Assembly (NCBI GenBank): GCA_029550345.1
Contig: JAKPHK010000063.1
Location: 108,897-172,896 of the forward strand
Direction of reading: 5' to 3'
DNA from: Pseudomonadota bacterium
GTDB lineage: Bacteria > Pseudomonadota > Alphaproteobacteria > Sphingomonadales > Sphingomonadaceae
DNA length: 64,000 nt
Shown: one piece after another, positions 16,858 through 26,872 of the stretch
Layout: each line of letters begins with the position of its first letter
Position numbering within the stretch: position 1 is the first letter of the stretch
The notes under the pieces: model-generated
Told to the model about the DNA's origin: nothing
The model's database searches: none
The model's input: the letters and a program-made list of their open reading frames with translations, nothing else
Made by a program: the position numbers and the translations under genes

Positions 16858-18828
16858 ATGACATTCAGCCCGGACCGCCTTGCACCGATGGCCAATGCCA
16901 TCCGTGCGCTTTCAATGGATGCGGTCCAGGCGGCCAATTCCGGCCACCCCGGGATGCCGATGGGCATGGCCGATGTTGCCACCGTACTGTTCAGCCAGTT
17001 CCTGAAGTTCGATCCCGCCGCGCCGAAATGGCCGGACCGGGACCGGTTCGTGCTTTCGGCCGGACACGGTTCGATGCTGATCTACTCGCTGCTGCATCTG
17101 ACCGGCTATGCCGCGCCGACGATGGACAACATCCGCAATTTCCGCCAGTTGCACAGCCCCTGCGCCGGTCACCCCGAAAACACCGAGCTGCCGGGCGTGG
17201 AATGCACCACCGGGCCGCTTGGGCAGGGCCTGGCGATGGCGGTGGGCATGGCTATGGCCGAACGGCACCTCAATGCCGTCCACGGCGATGACCTGGTCAA
17301 TCACCGCACCTGGGTGATCGCGGGCGACGGCTGCCTGATGGAAGGGATCAACCACGAAGCCGTGGGTCTGGCCGGAACGCTCAAGCTCGGCAATCTCAAC
17401 GTGCTGTGGGACGATAACAATATCACCATCGACGGCGACACCTCGCTTTCGACCTGTGAGGATGTGGCCGCGCGCTATGCCGCCAGCGGCTGGCACGTTG
17501 CCCGCTGCGACGGGCACGATTTTGCCGACATTGCCCGCGCGCTGACCGAAGCTGCCGCCGATCCGCGCCCCTCGCTGGTCGCCTGCAAGACGGTGATCGG
17601 GCAGGGCGCCCCGAACAAGGCCGGGAGCCATTCGGTCCACGGCGCGCCGCTTGGCGCGGATGAGATCGCCGCAACCCGTGAGGCTTTGGGCTGGACGGCC
17701 GCCCCGTTTGAAATTCCGGCCGATATCCTGGCCGACTGGCGTTCGCTTGGTTCGAAGGGCGCTGCCGCCCGGGCCGAATGGGAAGCCCGGCTGGCCGCAT
17801 CGCCGAACAAGGCCGCGTTCGAGGCTGGTCAGCAGAGCCTGAAGGGCAAGGCCGCCGCCGCGCTCAAGGACTATATCGACGGTCTGATCGCCAACCCGCA
17901 AAAGGTTGCGACCCGCAAGGCCAGCGAAATGGCGCTTGGCCCGCTGACCGAGCAGCTGCCGCAGCTGATCGGCGGCAGCGCCGACCTTACCGGATCGAAC
18001 CTGACCAAGACCAAGGCGACTGCACCGTTCAGCGCCGATGATTACACCGGCCGCCACGTCCACTACGGCATCCGTGAATTCGGCATGGCCGCGGCGATGA
18101 ACGGGATGGCGCTGCACGGCGGGATCGTTCCCTATGGCGGAACCTTCCTGGTCTTTGCCGACTATTGCCGCAACGCGATCCGAATGTCGGCGCTGCAGCA
18201 CGCGCAGGTGGCCTATGTGCTGACCCACGATTCGATCGGTCTGGGCGAAGACGGGCCGACCCACCAGCCAATCGAACATGTGATGAGCCTGCGGGCGATT
18301 CCGAACCTGCTGGTGTTCCGCCCAGCCGACGTGGTCGAAACGGCGGAATGCTGGGCGCTGGCGCTGGAAGCAGAAGGGACTCCGTCGGCCCTGGCGCTTT
18401 CGCGTCAGAACCTGCCGCAGCTGCGCACGTCTGGCGGGATGCTCTGCGCCAAGGGTGGCTACCGCCTGAAGGATGCCGGTGCCGCGCGTCAGGTGGTGAT
18501 CGTGGCGACTGGATCCGAAGTCGAAATCGCGCTGGCCTGCGCCGCGCAGCTGGAAGAGGCCGGGATTGGCACCGATGTCGTCTCGATGCCGTGCACCCAG
18601 CTGTTCGATGCGCAGGATGCGGCCTACCGTGCGGATATGCTCCCGGCCGGTGTCCTCAAGGTTTCGATCGAAGCCGGGGTTACGCTGGGCTGGCAGAAAT
18701 ATGTCGGCGACGGGCTGACCATCGGGATCGACCGCTTCGGCGCCTCGGCCCCGGCCGATCAGCTCTACGATTACTTCGGCCTTACGGCTGACAAGATTGT
18801 TCCTCAGATCAAGGCCCGGTTGGGCTAA
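16858..18828 (+). CDS. tkt: Transketolase
   Basis: Transketolase moves two-carbon units between sugar phosphates in the pentose phosphate pathway. The 656 residues match the family. The TPP motif is [18 protein letters not shown] ending in DDNNITIDG, the substrate site appears in [15 protein letters not shown] and [11 protein letters not shown], and the central domain has [13 protein letters not shown]. The C-terminal domain follows ([12 protein letters not shown]). GGGAGCAG precedes the ATG as ribosome site. It heads a run with gap and, further on, pgk and fba. Confidence 0.97.
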   Translation: MTFSPDRLAPMANAIRALSMDAVQAANSGHPGMPMGMADVATVLFSQFLKFDPAAPKWPDRDRFVLSAGHGSMLIYSLLHLTGYAAPTMDNIRNFRQLHSPCAGHPENTELPGVECTTGPLGQGLAMAVGMAMAERHLNAVHGDDLVNHRTWVIAGDGCLMEGINHEAVGLAGTLKLGNLNVLWDDNNITIDGDTSLSTCEDVAARYAASGWHVARCDGHDFADIARALTEAAADPRPSLVACKTVIGQGAPNKAGSHSVHGAPLGADEIAATREALGWTAAPFEIPADILADWRSLGSKGAAARAEWEARLAASPNKAAFEAGQQSLKGKAAAALKDYIDGLIANPQKVATRKASEMALGPLTEQLPQLIGGSADLTGSNLTKTKATAPFSADDYTGRHVHYGIREFGMAAAMNGMALHGGIVPYGGTFLVFADYCRNAIRMSALQHAQVAYVLTHDSIGLGEDGPTHQPIEHVMSLRAIPNLLVFRPADVVETAECWALALEAEGTPSALALSRQNLPQLRTSGGMLCAKGGYRLKDAGAARQVVIVATGSEVEIALACAAQLEEAGIGTDVVSMPCTQLFDAQDAAYRADMLPAGVLKVSIEAGVTLGWQKYVGDGLTIGIDRFGASAPADQLYDYFGLTADKIVPQIKARLG

Positions 18829-18847
18829 TAAGCAGGAGATTCTCACC

Positions 18848-19855
18848 ATGGCGATCAAGGTTGCGATCAACGGTTTCGGGCGCATCGGGCGCAATGTGGC
18901 GCGCGCCATCCTCGAGCGGACCGACCACGACATCGAGCTGGTCTCGATCAACGATCTGGCTTCGGCCAAGGCCAATGCCATGCTGTTCCAGCGTGACAGC
19001 GTGCACGGTCCGTTTTCGGGCACCGTCGAAGTCGATGGCAATGATCTGATCATCAACGGCAAGCGCATCCACGTCACGGCTGAGCGTGATCCGGCCAACC
19101 TGCCGCACGCCGCCAACGGCGTGGACATTGCGCTTGAATGCACCGGTTTCTTCACCGACCGCGCTTCGTGCGAAAAGCACCTGGCGGCCGGCGCCAAGAA
19201 GGTACTGATTTCGGCCCCGGGCAAGAATGTCGATCTGACCGTGGTGTTCGGCGTCAACCATGACAAGCTGGAAGCGGGCCACACCATCGTCTCCAACGCT
19301 TCGTGCACCACCAACTGCCTGGCGCCGTTCGCCAAGGTGCTGAACGATGCGATCGGGATCGAACGCGGTCTGATGACCACGGTTCACGCCTATACCAACG
19401 ATCAGAAGATCCTCGACCAGATCCACGAAGATCCGCGCCGCGCCCGCGCTGCGGCGATGAGCATGATCCCGACCACCACCGGTGCCGCCCGCGCGGTGGG
19501 TGAAGTGCTGCCCGAACTGAAGGGCAAGCTGGATGGCAGCGCGATCCGCGTGCCGACCCCCAACGTCTCGGTTGTCGATCTGACCTTCCAGCCAAAGCGC
19601 GACACCACCAAGGAAGAGGTCAACGCCCTGCTCAAGGCGGCGGCGGAAGGCCCGCTGAAGGGTGTGCTGGGCTTCTCGGACGAACCGCTGGTTTCGATCG
19701 ATTACAACCACTGCCCGAACAGCAGCACCATCGACAGCCTGGAAACCGCCGTGATCGACGGCAAGCTGGTCCGCGTGCTGAGCTGGTACGACAACGAATG
19801 GGGCTTCTCCAACCGGATGGTTGATACCGCCGGTGCAATGGGCAAGCTGCTGTAA
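18848..19855 (+). CDS. gap: Glyceraldehyde-3-phosphate dehydrogenase, type I
   Basis: This enzyme oxidises glyceraldehyde 3-phosphate to 1,3-bisphosphoglycerate with NAD(P) and phosphate. The 335 residues open with the Rossmann motif [11 protein letters not shown], carry the catalytic [12 protein letters not shown], and end with [21 protein letters not shown] precedes the ATG; the 17 extra codons of the ORF track are not needed. It follows tkt by 19 bases and is probably cotranscribed. A REP-like doublet separates it from pgk. Confidence 0.97.
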   Translation: MAIKVAINGFGRIGRNVARAILERTDHDIELVSINDLASAKANAMLFQRDSVHGPFSGTVEVDGNDLIINGKRIHVTAERDPANLPHAANGVDIALECTGFFTDRASCEKHLAAGAKKVLISAPGKNVDLTVVFGVNHDKLEAGHTIVSNASCTTNCLAPFAKVLNDAIGIERGLMTTVHAYTNDQKILDQIHEDPRRARAAAMSMIPTTTGAARAVGEVLPELKGKLDGSAIRVPTPNVSVVDLTFQPKRDTTKEEVNALLKAAAEGPLKGVLGFSDEPLVSIDYNHCPNSSTIDSLETAVIDGKLVRVLSWYDNEWGFSNRMVDTAGAMGKLL

Positions 19856-19878
19856 TTAAAAAGAACGCCAACCAAATT

Positions 19879-19969
19879 CGTCATGCTGAACGTGTTTCAG
19901 CATCCATCGCGCCTCCGGGACCGGCGGTTGATGGGGTGAGATGGACCCTGAAACGAGTTCAGGGTGACG
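19879..19969. repeat. REP-like palindromic doublet between gap and pgk
   Basis: Two 30-base arms face each other: 19879-19908 (CGTCATGCTGAAC...CATCCATC) and 19940-19969 (GATGGACCC...GTGACG), with a 31-base spacer. Each arm is itself a hairpin (TGCTGAA/TTCAGCA and CCCTGAA/TTCAGGG), and the arms are near-reverse complements. The stem bases differ in a compensated way. A third copy is at 4411-4440. The architecture is like REP doublets or BIMEs; it may stabilise or separate gap and pgk messages. Confidence 0.7.
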
Positions 19970-20008
19970 GATTTGGGATCGAGGCCGCCGCGCAATGCTG
20001 AGGCCTTT

Positions 20009-21208
20009 ATGACCAAGTTCAAGACCCTCGACGATCTCGGCGACCTGACCGGAAAGGTCGCGCTGGTCCGTGTTGATCTCAACCTGCCGATGCAGGACGC
20101 ACACGTCACTGACGATACCCGCGTCCGGGCTTCGGCGCCGACAATCCTCGAACTGGCGGAGAAGGGCGCGAAAGTCCTGCTGCTGGCGCACTTCGGTCGG
20201 CCCAAGGGTGAGCGCGTTTCGACCATGTCGGTTTCGATGACGCTCGATGCGGTGCAGGCCGTGCTGGGCAAAGAAGTAATGTTCGTGCCCGAAATCGCCG
20301 GGCCGGTGGTCGAACAGGCCGTGGGCATTCTGCGTCCGGGCGATATCGCGATGCTGGAGAACACCCGGTTCTGGAAGGGCGAGGAAAAGAACGACCCCGA
20401 CCTCGCCAAGGCGATTGCCGCCAATGGCGACATCTATGTCAACGATGCCTTCTCTGCCGCGCACCGCGCCCATGTCAGCACCGAAGGGCTGGCCCATCTG
20501 CTCCCGGCCTACGCCGGACGGTCGATGGAAGCAGAGCTGAAGGCGCTTGAGGCCGCTTTGGGTACACCGGTCCGCCCCGTGTGTGCTGTTGTAGGTGGTG
20601 CGAAGGTATCCTCGAAGCTCGATGTTTTGACCCACCTCGTCACCCAGGTCGATCACCTGATCATCGGCGGCGGCATGGCCAACACCTTCCTCGCGGCGCG
20701 CGGCGTGAACGTCGGCAAAAGCCTGTGCGAACACGATCTGGCCGCCACTGCGGAGAAGATACTGGACACGGCCGAGCAGTCCGGCTGCACCGTCCATCTT
20801 CCCTATGATGTTGTTGTGGCGAAGGAATTTGCCGCTCACCCGGCATCCTTGCGGACCTGCAATGTCCACGAAGTATCCGCCGACGAAATGATCCTCGACG
20901 TCGGCCCCGCCGCGGTTGAGGCGCTGGCCGATGTGCTGAAGACCTGCCGGACCCTGGTCTGGAACGGCCCGCTCGGCGCATTCGAAACCCCGCCGTTCGA
21001 CGCCGCCACCGTCGCCCTGGCCCGCAGCGCCGCCGCGCTCAGCAAGGAAGGCGTTCTGACCTCTGTCGCCGGCGGGGGCGATACCGTCGCTGCGCTCAAC
21101 CATGCCGGGGTGGCTGCTGATTTTACTTATATTTCAACCGCTGGCGGCGCTTTCCTCGAATGGATGGAAGGCAAGGCACTGCCCGGCGTGGTGGCGCTGG
21201 AGCGTTAG
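20009..21208 (+). CDS. pgk: Phosphoglycerate kinase
   Basis: Pgk transfers the acyl phosphate of 1,3-bisphosphoglycerate to ADP. The 399 residues carry the substrate-binding [19 protein letters not shown] and [14 protein letters not shown]. They also show the hinge and nucleotide site [13 protein letters not shown] and the C-terminal [15 protein letters not shown]. The start [10 protein letters not shown] was chosen over the ORF-track start because the first 15 codons overlap the repeat region. Its last four bases overlap the 3' end of the convergent DoxX-like gene. Confidence 0.97.
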   Translation: MTKFKTLDDLGDLTGKVALVRVDLNLPMQDAHVTDDTRVRASAPTILELAEKGAKVLLLAHFGRPKGERVSTMSVSMTLDAVQAVLGKEVMFVPEIAGPVVEQAVGILRPGDIAMLENTRFWKGEEKNDPDLAKAIAANGDIYVNDAFSAAHRAHVSTEGLAHLLPAYAGRSMEAELKALEAALGTPVRPVCAVVGGAKVSSKLDVLTHLVTQVDHLIIGGGMANTFLAARGVNVGKSLCEHDLAATAEKILDTAEQSGCTVHLPYDVVVAKEFAAHPASLRTCNVHEVSADEMILDVGPAAVEALADVLKTCRTLVWNGPLGAFETPPFDAATVALARSAAALSKEGVLTSVAGGGDTVAALNHAGVAADFTYISTAGGAFLEWMEGKALPGVVALER

Positions 21209-21612
21209 CGCTGATTGATCTTTTCGGCATCGCGCGCGGCGAGGACCAGCAGCATTACCAGCAATGCGACCGAGTATTCGCTGCCGCCCGTGCCGTGCTC
21301 TCCCACGAACCAGCCCAGTCGGGCATGGATCAGAACGATTCCGCCAAATGCGATTGCGGCGAGTGCTGACGCCGCCCATCTCACATGCAAGTTCAGCAGA
21401 ATCAGTGTGCCAGCCACCAGTTCGACGATCGTGATTGCCCAGACTACCGCCTGTGGTGCGGGGAAGCCAATGTTATCCATGAACTGGGAAAATTGCGGCA
21501 GGGTTCCTCGGTAAAGTCGCACCAGTGCATGGATCATGAACAGCAGCGGCGTGACGATTCGGAGAACCAGCGCTGCCTTATCGGCGGAAAGGTAAGGAAA
21601 GCGGTGAAGCAT
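21205..21612 (-). CDS. DoxX-like small integral membrane protein
   Basis: The 135-residue protein has four predicted membrane helices ([73 protein letters not shown]). The layout and the [10 protein letters not shown]-type loop are those of the DoxX family. The start at 21612 has GGAG nine bases upstream; the longer ORF would add 84 unsupported codons. DoxX proteins are linked to thiol or redox homeostasis in some bacteria, but the role here is unknown. Confidence 0.75.
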   Translation of the reverse strand: MLHRFPYLSADKAALVLRIVTPLLFMIHALVRLYRGTLPQFSQFMDNIGFPAPQAVVWAITIVELVAGTLILLNLHVRWAASALAAIAFGGIVLIHARLGWFVGEHGTGGSEYSVALLVMLLVLAARDAEKINQR

Positions 21613-21746
21613 CTGGTGATCTCCGGCAAAAATCACCGAAGAAGTGCACACTTGGCGTTTGATTGAGTCAAGCCGATGCTGGCGAACCGGTACATCCCCA
21701 TTTGCGCCATTGCGGTATCGCCACAAGGCGGCTAACGGCCCGCTAA

Positions 21747-21758
21747 ACATACGTATGT
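21747..21758. promoter_or_regulatory. Perfect palindrome ACATACGTATGT before fba
   Basis: A 12-base perfect palindrome lies about 20 bases before the fba start and just upstream of the GAGGG ribosome site. It is AT-rich for this genome and flanked by AA and a T-run, so it could be an operator or a small mRNA hairpin. No regulator gene is adjacent. Confidence 0.4.
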
Positions 21759-21778
21759 GTTTTTGAGGGATGGCTTGC

Positions 21779-22675
21779 ATGAACACCGCTGATATGACCG
21801 CTAAGATGGCCACCGGAAACGGATTTATCGCCGCGCTCGACCAGTCGGGTGGTTCTACACCCAAAGCGCTGGCTGGCTATGGCGTGACCGATGATGCCTG
21901 GAACACCGAGGCGGAAATGTTCGATCTGATCCACGCCATGCGCGAACGGATCATCCTGTCCCCGGCCTTCGATGGCTCCAAGGTGATCGGTGCGATCCTG
22001 TTCGAGCGGACCATGGACGGCACCGCCGGGGGCAAGCCGGTTCCCGCCGCGCTGATCGAAAAGGGCGTGGTGCCCTTCATCAAGATCGACAAGGGACTTG
22101 AGGACGAGGTGAACGGCGTCCAGCTGATGAAGCCGATGCCCGAGCTGGACGCTCTGCTCGAAAAGTCGAAGGCGCTTGGCGTGTTCGGAACGAAGGAACG
22201 TTCTGTGATCAATTCGGCCAATGCCGAAGGGATCGCAGCCGTGGTTGCGCAGCAGTTTGAAGTCGGCAAGCAGGTCCTCGCTCACGGGATGATGCCGATC
22301 ATCGAACCCGAAGTGAACATCAAGAGCGAAACCCGCAGCCAGTGCGATGCGATCCTGCTCGAAGAAATCCTCAAGAACCTGGATGCACTGCCTGAGGGGC
22401 AGCAGGTCATGCTCAAGCTGAGCCTGCCGGTCGTGCCGGGCACTTTCGATGCACTGGTCGATCACCCCAAGGTGCTGCGCGTGGTCGCGCTGTCGGGCGG
22501 CTACAAGCGTCCCGAGGCTTGCGTCGAGCTGAGCAAGAACAAGGGCATCATCGCCAGCTTCAGCCGCGCTCTGCTGGAAGACCTGCGCGCGCAGATGAGC
22601 GATGCGGAATTCGATGCCGCCCTGGGTGAAGCAATCGATGCGATCTACACTGGCTCGACCGTCAAGACCGCCTGA
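21779..22675 (+). CDS. fba: Fructose-bisphosphate aldolase class I
   Basis: This enzyme cleaves fructose 1,6-bisphosphate through a Schiff base on lysine. The 298 residues show NGFIAALDQSGGSTPKAL, ILFERTMDG, PFIKIDKGL, the EPEVNI segment and LKLSLP with the likely catalytic lysine. VVALSGGYKR follows as phosphate site. The sequence is of the short bacterial class I type rather than metal-dependent class II. I prefer the ATG at 21779, which has GAGGG eight to nine bases upstream; the ATG at 21770 touches that site. The gene belongs to the tkt-gap-pgk neighbourhood but the DoxX gene interrupts on the other strand. Confidence 0.93.
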   Translation: MNTADMTAKMATGNGFIAALDQSGGSTPKALAGYGVTDDAWNTEAEMFDLIHAMRERIILSPAFDGSKVIGAILFERTMDGTAGGKPVPAALIEKGVVPFIKIDKGLEDEVNGVQLMKPMPELDALLEKSKALGVFGTKERSVINSANAEGIAAVVAQQFEVGKQVLAHGMMPIIEPEVNIKSETRSQCDAILLEEILKNLDALPEGQQVMLKLSLPVVPGTFDALVDHPKVLRVVALSGGYKRPEACVELSKNKGIIASFSRALLEDLRAQMSDAEFDAALGEAIDAIYTGSTVKTA

Positions 22676-22682
22676 TCCGGCC

Positions 22683-23186
22683 ATGGCGCGCTGGGTCGAA
22701 GTCAATGACCGGATGCAGCGCGGCTATCGCTATGAGCTGACCGCGCCGGAAGGACGGGACTTCGATCCGGCCTTCCGGCCGGAATTGACCCCGGCCGAAA
22801 TGCTGGCGCTCGGCGTGTTCGGCGGTTGTTATATGACCGATTGCCAGGATGAATTCCCGGCAGAATGGTTTGCCCATGCGCCTTTGTCTCCGGGGAAGCC
22901 GGACAAGACTTGCAATCATTTCAATGTGCTGGCCAGCCAGCCTTTGAGCGAATGGCGGCGCAAGGGCTGGATCCACCCTGACGATCCGCGAGGCTGGTTC
23001 CAGTGGTATTGTCGCTACTTCATGGGGCGGCGGCACCCGGACGATGCCCGCCAGATTGGGCGTTGGCGCAATTTCGCCCGCCATGCCGCGCAGGTCCGCA
23101 AGTATTGCGAACCCGGCGATCCGTTCTGCCGCCCGCGCCAGCGCCAGGCGCTGCTGCAATGGGCCTATGACAGCCGGGTGATGTGA
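22683..23186 (+). CDS. Conserved hypothetical protein, 167 aa
   Basis: The gene starts seven bases after fba and is probably in its transcript. The product is soluble, rich in Trp, Tyr and Arg, with FGGCYMTDCQDEFPAEWF, a WIHPDDPRGWFQWYCRYFMGRR stretch and several cysteines. No signal peptide or membrane segment is visible. The sequence looks well ordered and has the codon use of its neighbours, so it is a real gene. I do not recognise a functional family; a DNA- or metal-related role would be guesswork. Confidence 0.7.
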   Translation: MARWVEVNDRMQRGYRYELTAPEGRDFDPAFRPELTPAEMLALGVFGGCYMTDCQDEFPAEWFAHAPLSPGKPDKTCNHFNVLASQPLSEWRRKGWIHPDDPRGWFQWYCRYFMGRRHPDDARQIGRWRNFARHAAQVRKYCEPGDPFCRPRQRQALLQWAYDSRVM

Positions 23187-23573
23187 TCAAAGCCCACCGC
23201 TGAATTTGAGCGCGAAGCGATAGTCGCCCGGTTCGATCGCGTGCTTCGCGTTTCTGGGCGGCATGGTGCCGAGCAGTTCAAGCGTGCCATCGGCAATCGC
23301 CAATGGCTTGTCGCTCGCAAGCTCTTGCACGCTCACACCTGATCCCAGCTCGACCTTCACTTCCAGCCGGACACGGCCGGCCCAGAAACAGTCCGTTTCT
23401 ATCGGGCAGCGGCTGTCCTCAAGCACGCGAATGGGGGTGACCTTCGGGCCGCCGAGATTGACGCTTTGGCCGAGCCGGACCTCGCTCGATCCATTCGCAT
23501 TGACCGGGGGCGCAGTGACGCAACCGGCGAGAGCCAGGCAAATGGCGAGCGAGGGCAGCAAGCTGGGTGTCAT
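23187..23573 (-). CDS. Small lipoprotein of unknown function
   Basis: The 128-residue product starts MTPSLLPSLAICLALAGC, a type II signal with lipobox LAGC, so it should be lipidated. The mature part is beta-rich with a CPIETDCFWAGRVRLEVKVEL segment that could form a disulfide. The ORF track extends 81 codons upstream across the divergent thiE start; the lipobox fixes the true start. It is divergent from thiE and nearly abuts the preceding gene. Confidence 0.75.
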   Translation of the reverse strand: MTPSLLPSLAICLALAGCVTAPPVNANGSSEVRLGQSVNLGGPKVTPIRVLEDSRCPIETDCFWAGRVRLEVKVELGSGVSVQELASDKPLAIADGTLELLGTMPPRNAKHAIEPGDYRFALKFSGGL

Positions 23574-23650
23574 GTCGATGGATTGCGGCAGCCAACCTGA
23601 ACCGAACCGGAATGCTTGGCCTGCCGCATTGCACAGGCTAGAGCGCCGGG

Positions 23651-24265
23651 ATGACCCAATGCCAACTCTATCTGATCTCCCCTCTCGACGTCGGCGGCAC
23701 CTTTCCCGACCGACTGACGCGCGCGCTTGATGCCGGGCCGGTTGCGGCCTTTCAGTTCCGGGCGAAAGGGATCGATGAACATCAGGCGGTTCGCCTGGCA
23801 GAGCCGCTTCAGGCAATTTGCGCGAGCCGTGAGGTGGCCTTTATCGTCAACGATTCGATCAGCCTGGCCAAGCGGATCGGGGCCGATGGCGTGCATCTGG
23901 GTCAGGATGACGGTACCGTGGCAGAGGCGCGGCAGCGGCTGGGGCGCGATGCGCAGATCGGGGTGACTTGCCACAACAGCCGCCATCTCGCGATGGAAGC
24001 CGGTGAGGCCGGGGCTGACTATGTGGCATTCGGCGCGTTCTTTCCGACCACGACCAAACAGACCGAATATCGCGCTGAGCCGGAGCTGCTGGAATGGTGG
24101 CAGGCGCTGATGGAAATTCCCTGCGTGGCGATCGGCGGGGTCACGCCGAAAAACTGCGCGCGGCTGATTTCGGCCGGGGCGGATTTCCTGGCCGTATCGG
24201 GCGCGGTGTGGAACGGCGACGAGGCTGCGGCGGTCAAGGCTTTCCACAAGGTGATCGCCGGCTGA
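23651..24265 (+). CDS. thiE: Thiamine phosphate synthase
   Basis: ThiE joins hydroxymethylpyrimidine diphosphate with thiazole phosphate. The 204 residues form a TIM barrel with AFQFRAKG, AFIVNDSISLAKRIGADGVHLGQDD, the phosphate loop GVTCHNS, YVAFGAFFPTTTKQ and AIGGVTPKN. No other thi genes and no TPP riboswitch are seen close by, so the other steps of the pathway are encoded elsewhere. A TTG-free ATG start directly follows the divergent lipoprotein region. Confidence 0.92.
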   Translation: MTQCQLYLISPLDVGGTFPDRLTRALDAGPVAAFQFRAKGIDEHQAVRLAEPLQAICASREVAFIVNDSISLAKRIGADGVHLGQDDGTVAEARQRLGRDAQIGVTCHNSRHLAMEAGEAGADYVAFGAFFPTTTKQTEYRAEPELLEWWQALMEIPCVAIGGVTPKNCARLISAGADFLAVSGAVWNGDEAAAVKAFHKVIAG

Positions 24266-24324
24266 TTTTGCCCGGCGGTTTCCTGAGCCGCCAAACTGTG
24301 CCAACACTCCGTTCATAGGGGGGA

Positions 24325-24345
24325 GCCGGGCATTTTTTGCCCGGC
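24325..24345 (+). terminator. Stem-loop between thiE and the OPT transporter gene
   Basis: GCCGGGCA and TGCCCGGC form a perfect 8-bp stem around a five-T loop. The T-run is inside the loop and not after the stem, so it may be a weak terminator or an mRNA structure before the downstream ribosome site. Confidence 0.45.
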
Positions 24346-24383
24346 ACCCTGTGAACTTTCGTGATTATCCAAAAGGGGCTGCG

Positions 24384-26315
24384 ATGCGTGAACTGACGAT
24401 CCGGGGGATTCTGCTCGGCGCGGTGCTGACCGTGTTGTTCACGGCGGCCAACGTCTATCTCGGCCTCAAGATCGGGCTGACCTTTGCCACCTCGATCCCT
24501 GCTGCTGTCATCTCGATGGCGTTGCTGAAGGCTTTTTCGGACAGCACAATACAGGAAAACAACATCGTCCAGACCATCGCATCGGCGGCGGGCACGCTGT
24601 CTGCGATTATCTTCGTGCTGCCTGGCCTGATCATGATCGGCTGGTGGACTGGATTTCCCTATTGGCAATCGGTGGCGGTGATCGGCCTCGGCGGGGTGCT
24701 CGGGGTGATGTATTCGGTGCCGCTGCGCCGGGCTTTGGTGACCGGATCGGATTTGCCCTATCCCGAAGGCGTTGCTGCGGCCGAGGTCCTGAAAGTCGGC
24801 GCGGGGGTGGGCGGCGCGGAAGAAAACCGCAAAGGTCTGATTGCGATCGTGCTCGGCGCGCTGCTTTCGGCCGGGTACACACTGCTGGCCAAGATGAAAC
24901 TGGTGGCGGAAGAAGCCGGAACCGTGGTCAAGCTGGGCAGCGGAGCGACCAGCTTTTCAACCAGCTTTTCGCTCGCACTGATCGGGGTGGGGCATCTGGT
25001 CGGCATGGCGGTGGGCATCGCGATGCTGGTTGGGCTGGGAATCGGCTGGCTGGTGCTGCTGCCGCATTTCACTGCCGGAGGTGCCCCTGCCGGGACTGAA
25101 ATGGCCGATTTCGTCTCATCAACCTTCCGCCAGAAAGTGCGCTTTGTCGGCGCAGGCACGATCGGGGTGGCCGCGATCTGGACGCTGCTCAAGATGCTGG
25201 GGCCGATTGCGCGGGGAATTGCAGGAGCCCTGGCCGCGGCGCGTCAGCGCAAGGCCGGGCAGGGCGCTTCGCTCGACATTACCGAACAGGATCTGCCGAT
25301 CGGCGTGGTCGGGGGCACGATCCTGCTGGCCATGTTGCCGATCCTGGTTCTGCTGGCCGGTTTCGCGCAAGGCGGGCCGATCATGGCGGCGATGGGGACC
25401 ACCTTGGGACTGTCGATCCTTTACGTGCTGGTTGCGGGCATAGTGATCGCATCGGTCTGTGGGTACATGGCTGGGCTTATCGGAGCCTCGAACAGCCCGA
25501 TTTCCGGCGTCGGAATTCTCTCCAGCCTGGGCATCTCGCTGCTGCTGGTGGCGATCTTTGGGCAGGGCGGGGATGAGGCCAGCACCAAAGCGCTGGTCGC
25601 CTTTGCGCTGTTCGTCACCGCAATCGTCTTCGGCATCGCGACGATTTCCAACGACAACTTGCAGGATCTCAAGACCGGCCAGCTGGTCGGCGCGACGCCG
25701 TGGCGCCAGCAGATCGCGCTGGTGCTGGGGGTGATCTTCGGTGCGCTGGTGATCCCGCCGATCCTTGATCTGCTCAATTCGACTTTCGGATTCCAAGGCG
25801 TACCCGGTGCAGGCAAGGACGCATTGGCCGCACCGCAAGCAGCGCTGATCACCGCGATCGCGCAGGGTGTGCTGGGCGGCAACCTTGATTGGGGTTTGAT
25901 CGGAACCGGCGCTGCAATCGGGGCGGCGGTGATCGCGGCAGACGAAACCTTGCGCAAAACACGTAAGGGCAGCCTGCCGCCGCTGGCTGTGGGCATGGGC
26001 ATCTACCTGCCCATGGCTTTGACCCTGCTGATCCCGATCGGCGCGATTGTCGGCCACTTCTATAACCGCTGGGCCGAACGGCAGGGCGATCCGGCCTTTG
26101 CCGAGCGGATGGGCGTGCTGGCCGCGACCGGGCTGATCGTTGGGGAAAGCCTGTTCGGCGTGGTTTTTGCCGGAATCGCGGCGGCGACCGGTAGTCCGGA
26201 AGCGTTGGCAATTGTCGAAGAGAACAGCTGGGCACCACTCGCCGGTCTGGCCGTGTTCGCGGCTTCGGTTGCCTGGCTCTATGGCCGGACCCGGCGGATG
26301 GTGGCTTCGGCCTAA
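24384..26315 (+). CDS. OPT family oligopeptide transporter
   Basis: The 643-residue protein is mostly hydrophobic with about 14-16 membrane segments. It begins MRELTIRGILLGAVLTVLFTAANVYLGLKIGLTFATSIPAA, the characteristic first helices of the OPT superfamily, and has SDLPYPEGVAAAEVLKVG. The start has AAAAGGGG upstream and was preferred to a GTG eleven codons earlier. The family imports peptides or metal chelates in the inner membrane; the substrate here is unknown. It overlaps the convergent secreted-protein gene by four bases. Confidence 0.9.
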   Translation: MRELTIRGILLGAVLTVLFTAANVYLGLKIGLTFATSIPAAVISMALLKAFSDSTIQENNIVQTIASAAGTLSAIIFVLPGLIMIGWWTGFPYWQSVAVIGLGGVLGVMYSVPLRRALVTGSDLPYPEGVAAAEVLKVGAGVGGAEENRKGLIAIVLGALLSAGYTLLAKMKLVAEEAGTVVKLGSGATSFSTSFSLALIGVGHLVGMAVGIAMLVGLGIGWLVLLPHFTAGGAPAGTEMADFVSSTFRQKVRFVGAGTIGVAAIWTLLKMLGPIARGIAGALAAARQRKAGQGASLDITEQDLPIGVVGGTILLAMLPILVLLAGFAQGGPIMAAMGTTLGLSILYVLVAGIVIASVCGYMAGLIGASNSPISGVGILSSLGISLLLVAIFGQGGDEASTKALVAFALFVTAIVFGIATISNDNLQDLKTGQLVGATPWRQQIALVLGVIFGALVIPPILDLLNSTFGFQGVPGAGKDALAAPQAALITAIAQGVLGGNLDWGLIGTGAAIGAAVIAADETLRKTRKGSLPPLAVGMGIYLPMALTLLIPIGAIVGHFYNRWAERQGDPAFAERMGVLAATGLIVGESLFGVVFAGIAAATGSPEALAIVEENSWAPLAGLAVFAASVAWLYGRTRRMVASA

Positions 26316-26749
26316 CCGCGAACCGGATCATTCACCCCGCAGCGGGCGGCTTGCTCGGACCCGGCGGCTGTCGAACAATCCTTGGCGGGGAAATTGTTGA
26401 TCACCCGGCGCACGCAGCGCAGGTCGCTATCCTTGCCGTCTGGCCCCAGTTTGCGCAGGAAGTTGGCGCTTATCCGGTGGAACTTCTGGCCGCGCTTTGG
26501 TCCGCTGGTCAGCACCAGATCATCGCCGGTCAGCAGGTATGTCCCGCGCCCGCTGGCAGTGTTGTACGTGTTGGCGTTGATGATCGTGAAGTCTTCGCTC
26601 GGCACGCGGTATCCCGCCGCGCCGGTGGCATCACCGGGCAATTCGCACAGATATGCGGCGGGCTGCAAACTGCCGATCGGCCCGCCGGGAACGGCAAGCG
26701 CGGCGGCTGACAGGGCGATCAGGGTGGCGGGCAGGGCGATCTTGAGCAT
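26312..26749 (-). CDS. Secreted protein of unknown function
   Basis: The 145-residue product begins MLKIALPATLIALSAAALAVPGG, a Sec signal. The mature protein contains four cysteines after the signal (YLCELPG, LRCVRRV, KDCSTAAG, RCGVNDP) that could form two disulfides, and a beta-rich core. The ORF track extends far upstream through the divergent efp gene, so the start at 26749 fits the signal. It is divergent from efp. I recognise no family. Confidence 0.65.
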   Translation of the reverse strand: MLKIALPATLIALSAAALAVPGGPIGSLQPAAYLCELPGDATGAAGYRVPSEDFTIINANTYNTASGRGTYLLTGDDLVLTSGPKRGQKFHRISANFLRKLGPDGKDSDLRCVRRVINNFPAKDCSTAAGSEQAARCGVNDPVRG

Positions 26750-26872
26750 CGCGGGCGGCAATAGCACCGCCCGTGCCTTCGCGCCACACTTGCCCGCTGG
26801 CGCGTCTCGCGCTAAGGGCGCGGACCTTCCGGCAGCACGTCCGGGCTCTTTCTCATCCTTGAAGAGGCACTC

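Noticed and set aside
16912-19380. 822-aa ORF on the minus strand across tkt and gap
   Set aside because: It spans two clear genes on the other strand including their gap, and shows no recognisable domain.
23574-23650. TPP riboswitch before thiE
   Set aside because: The gap is only 77 bases and no thi-box (CTGAGA-type) motif is present, so no support.
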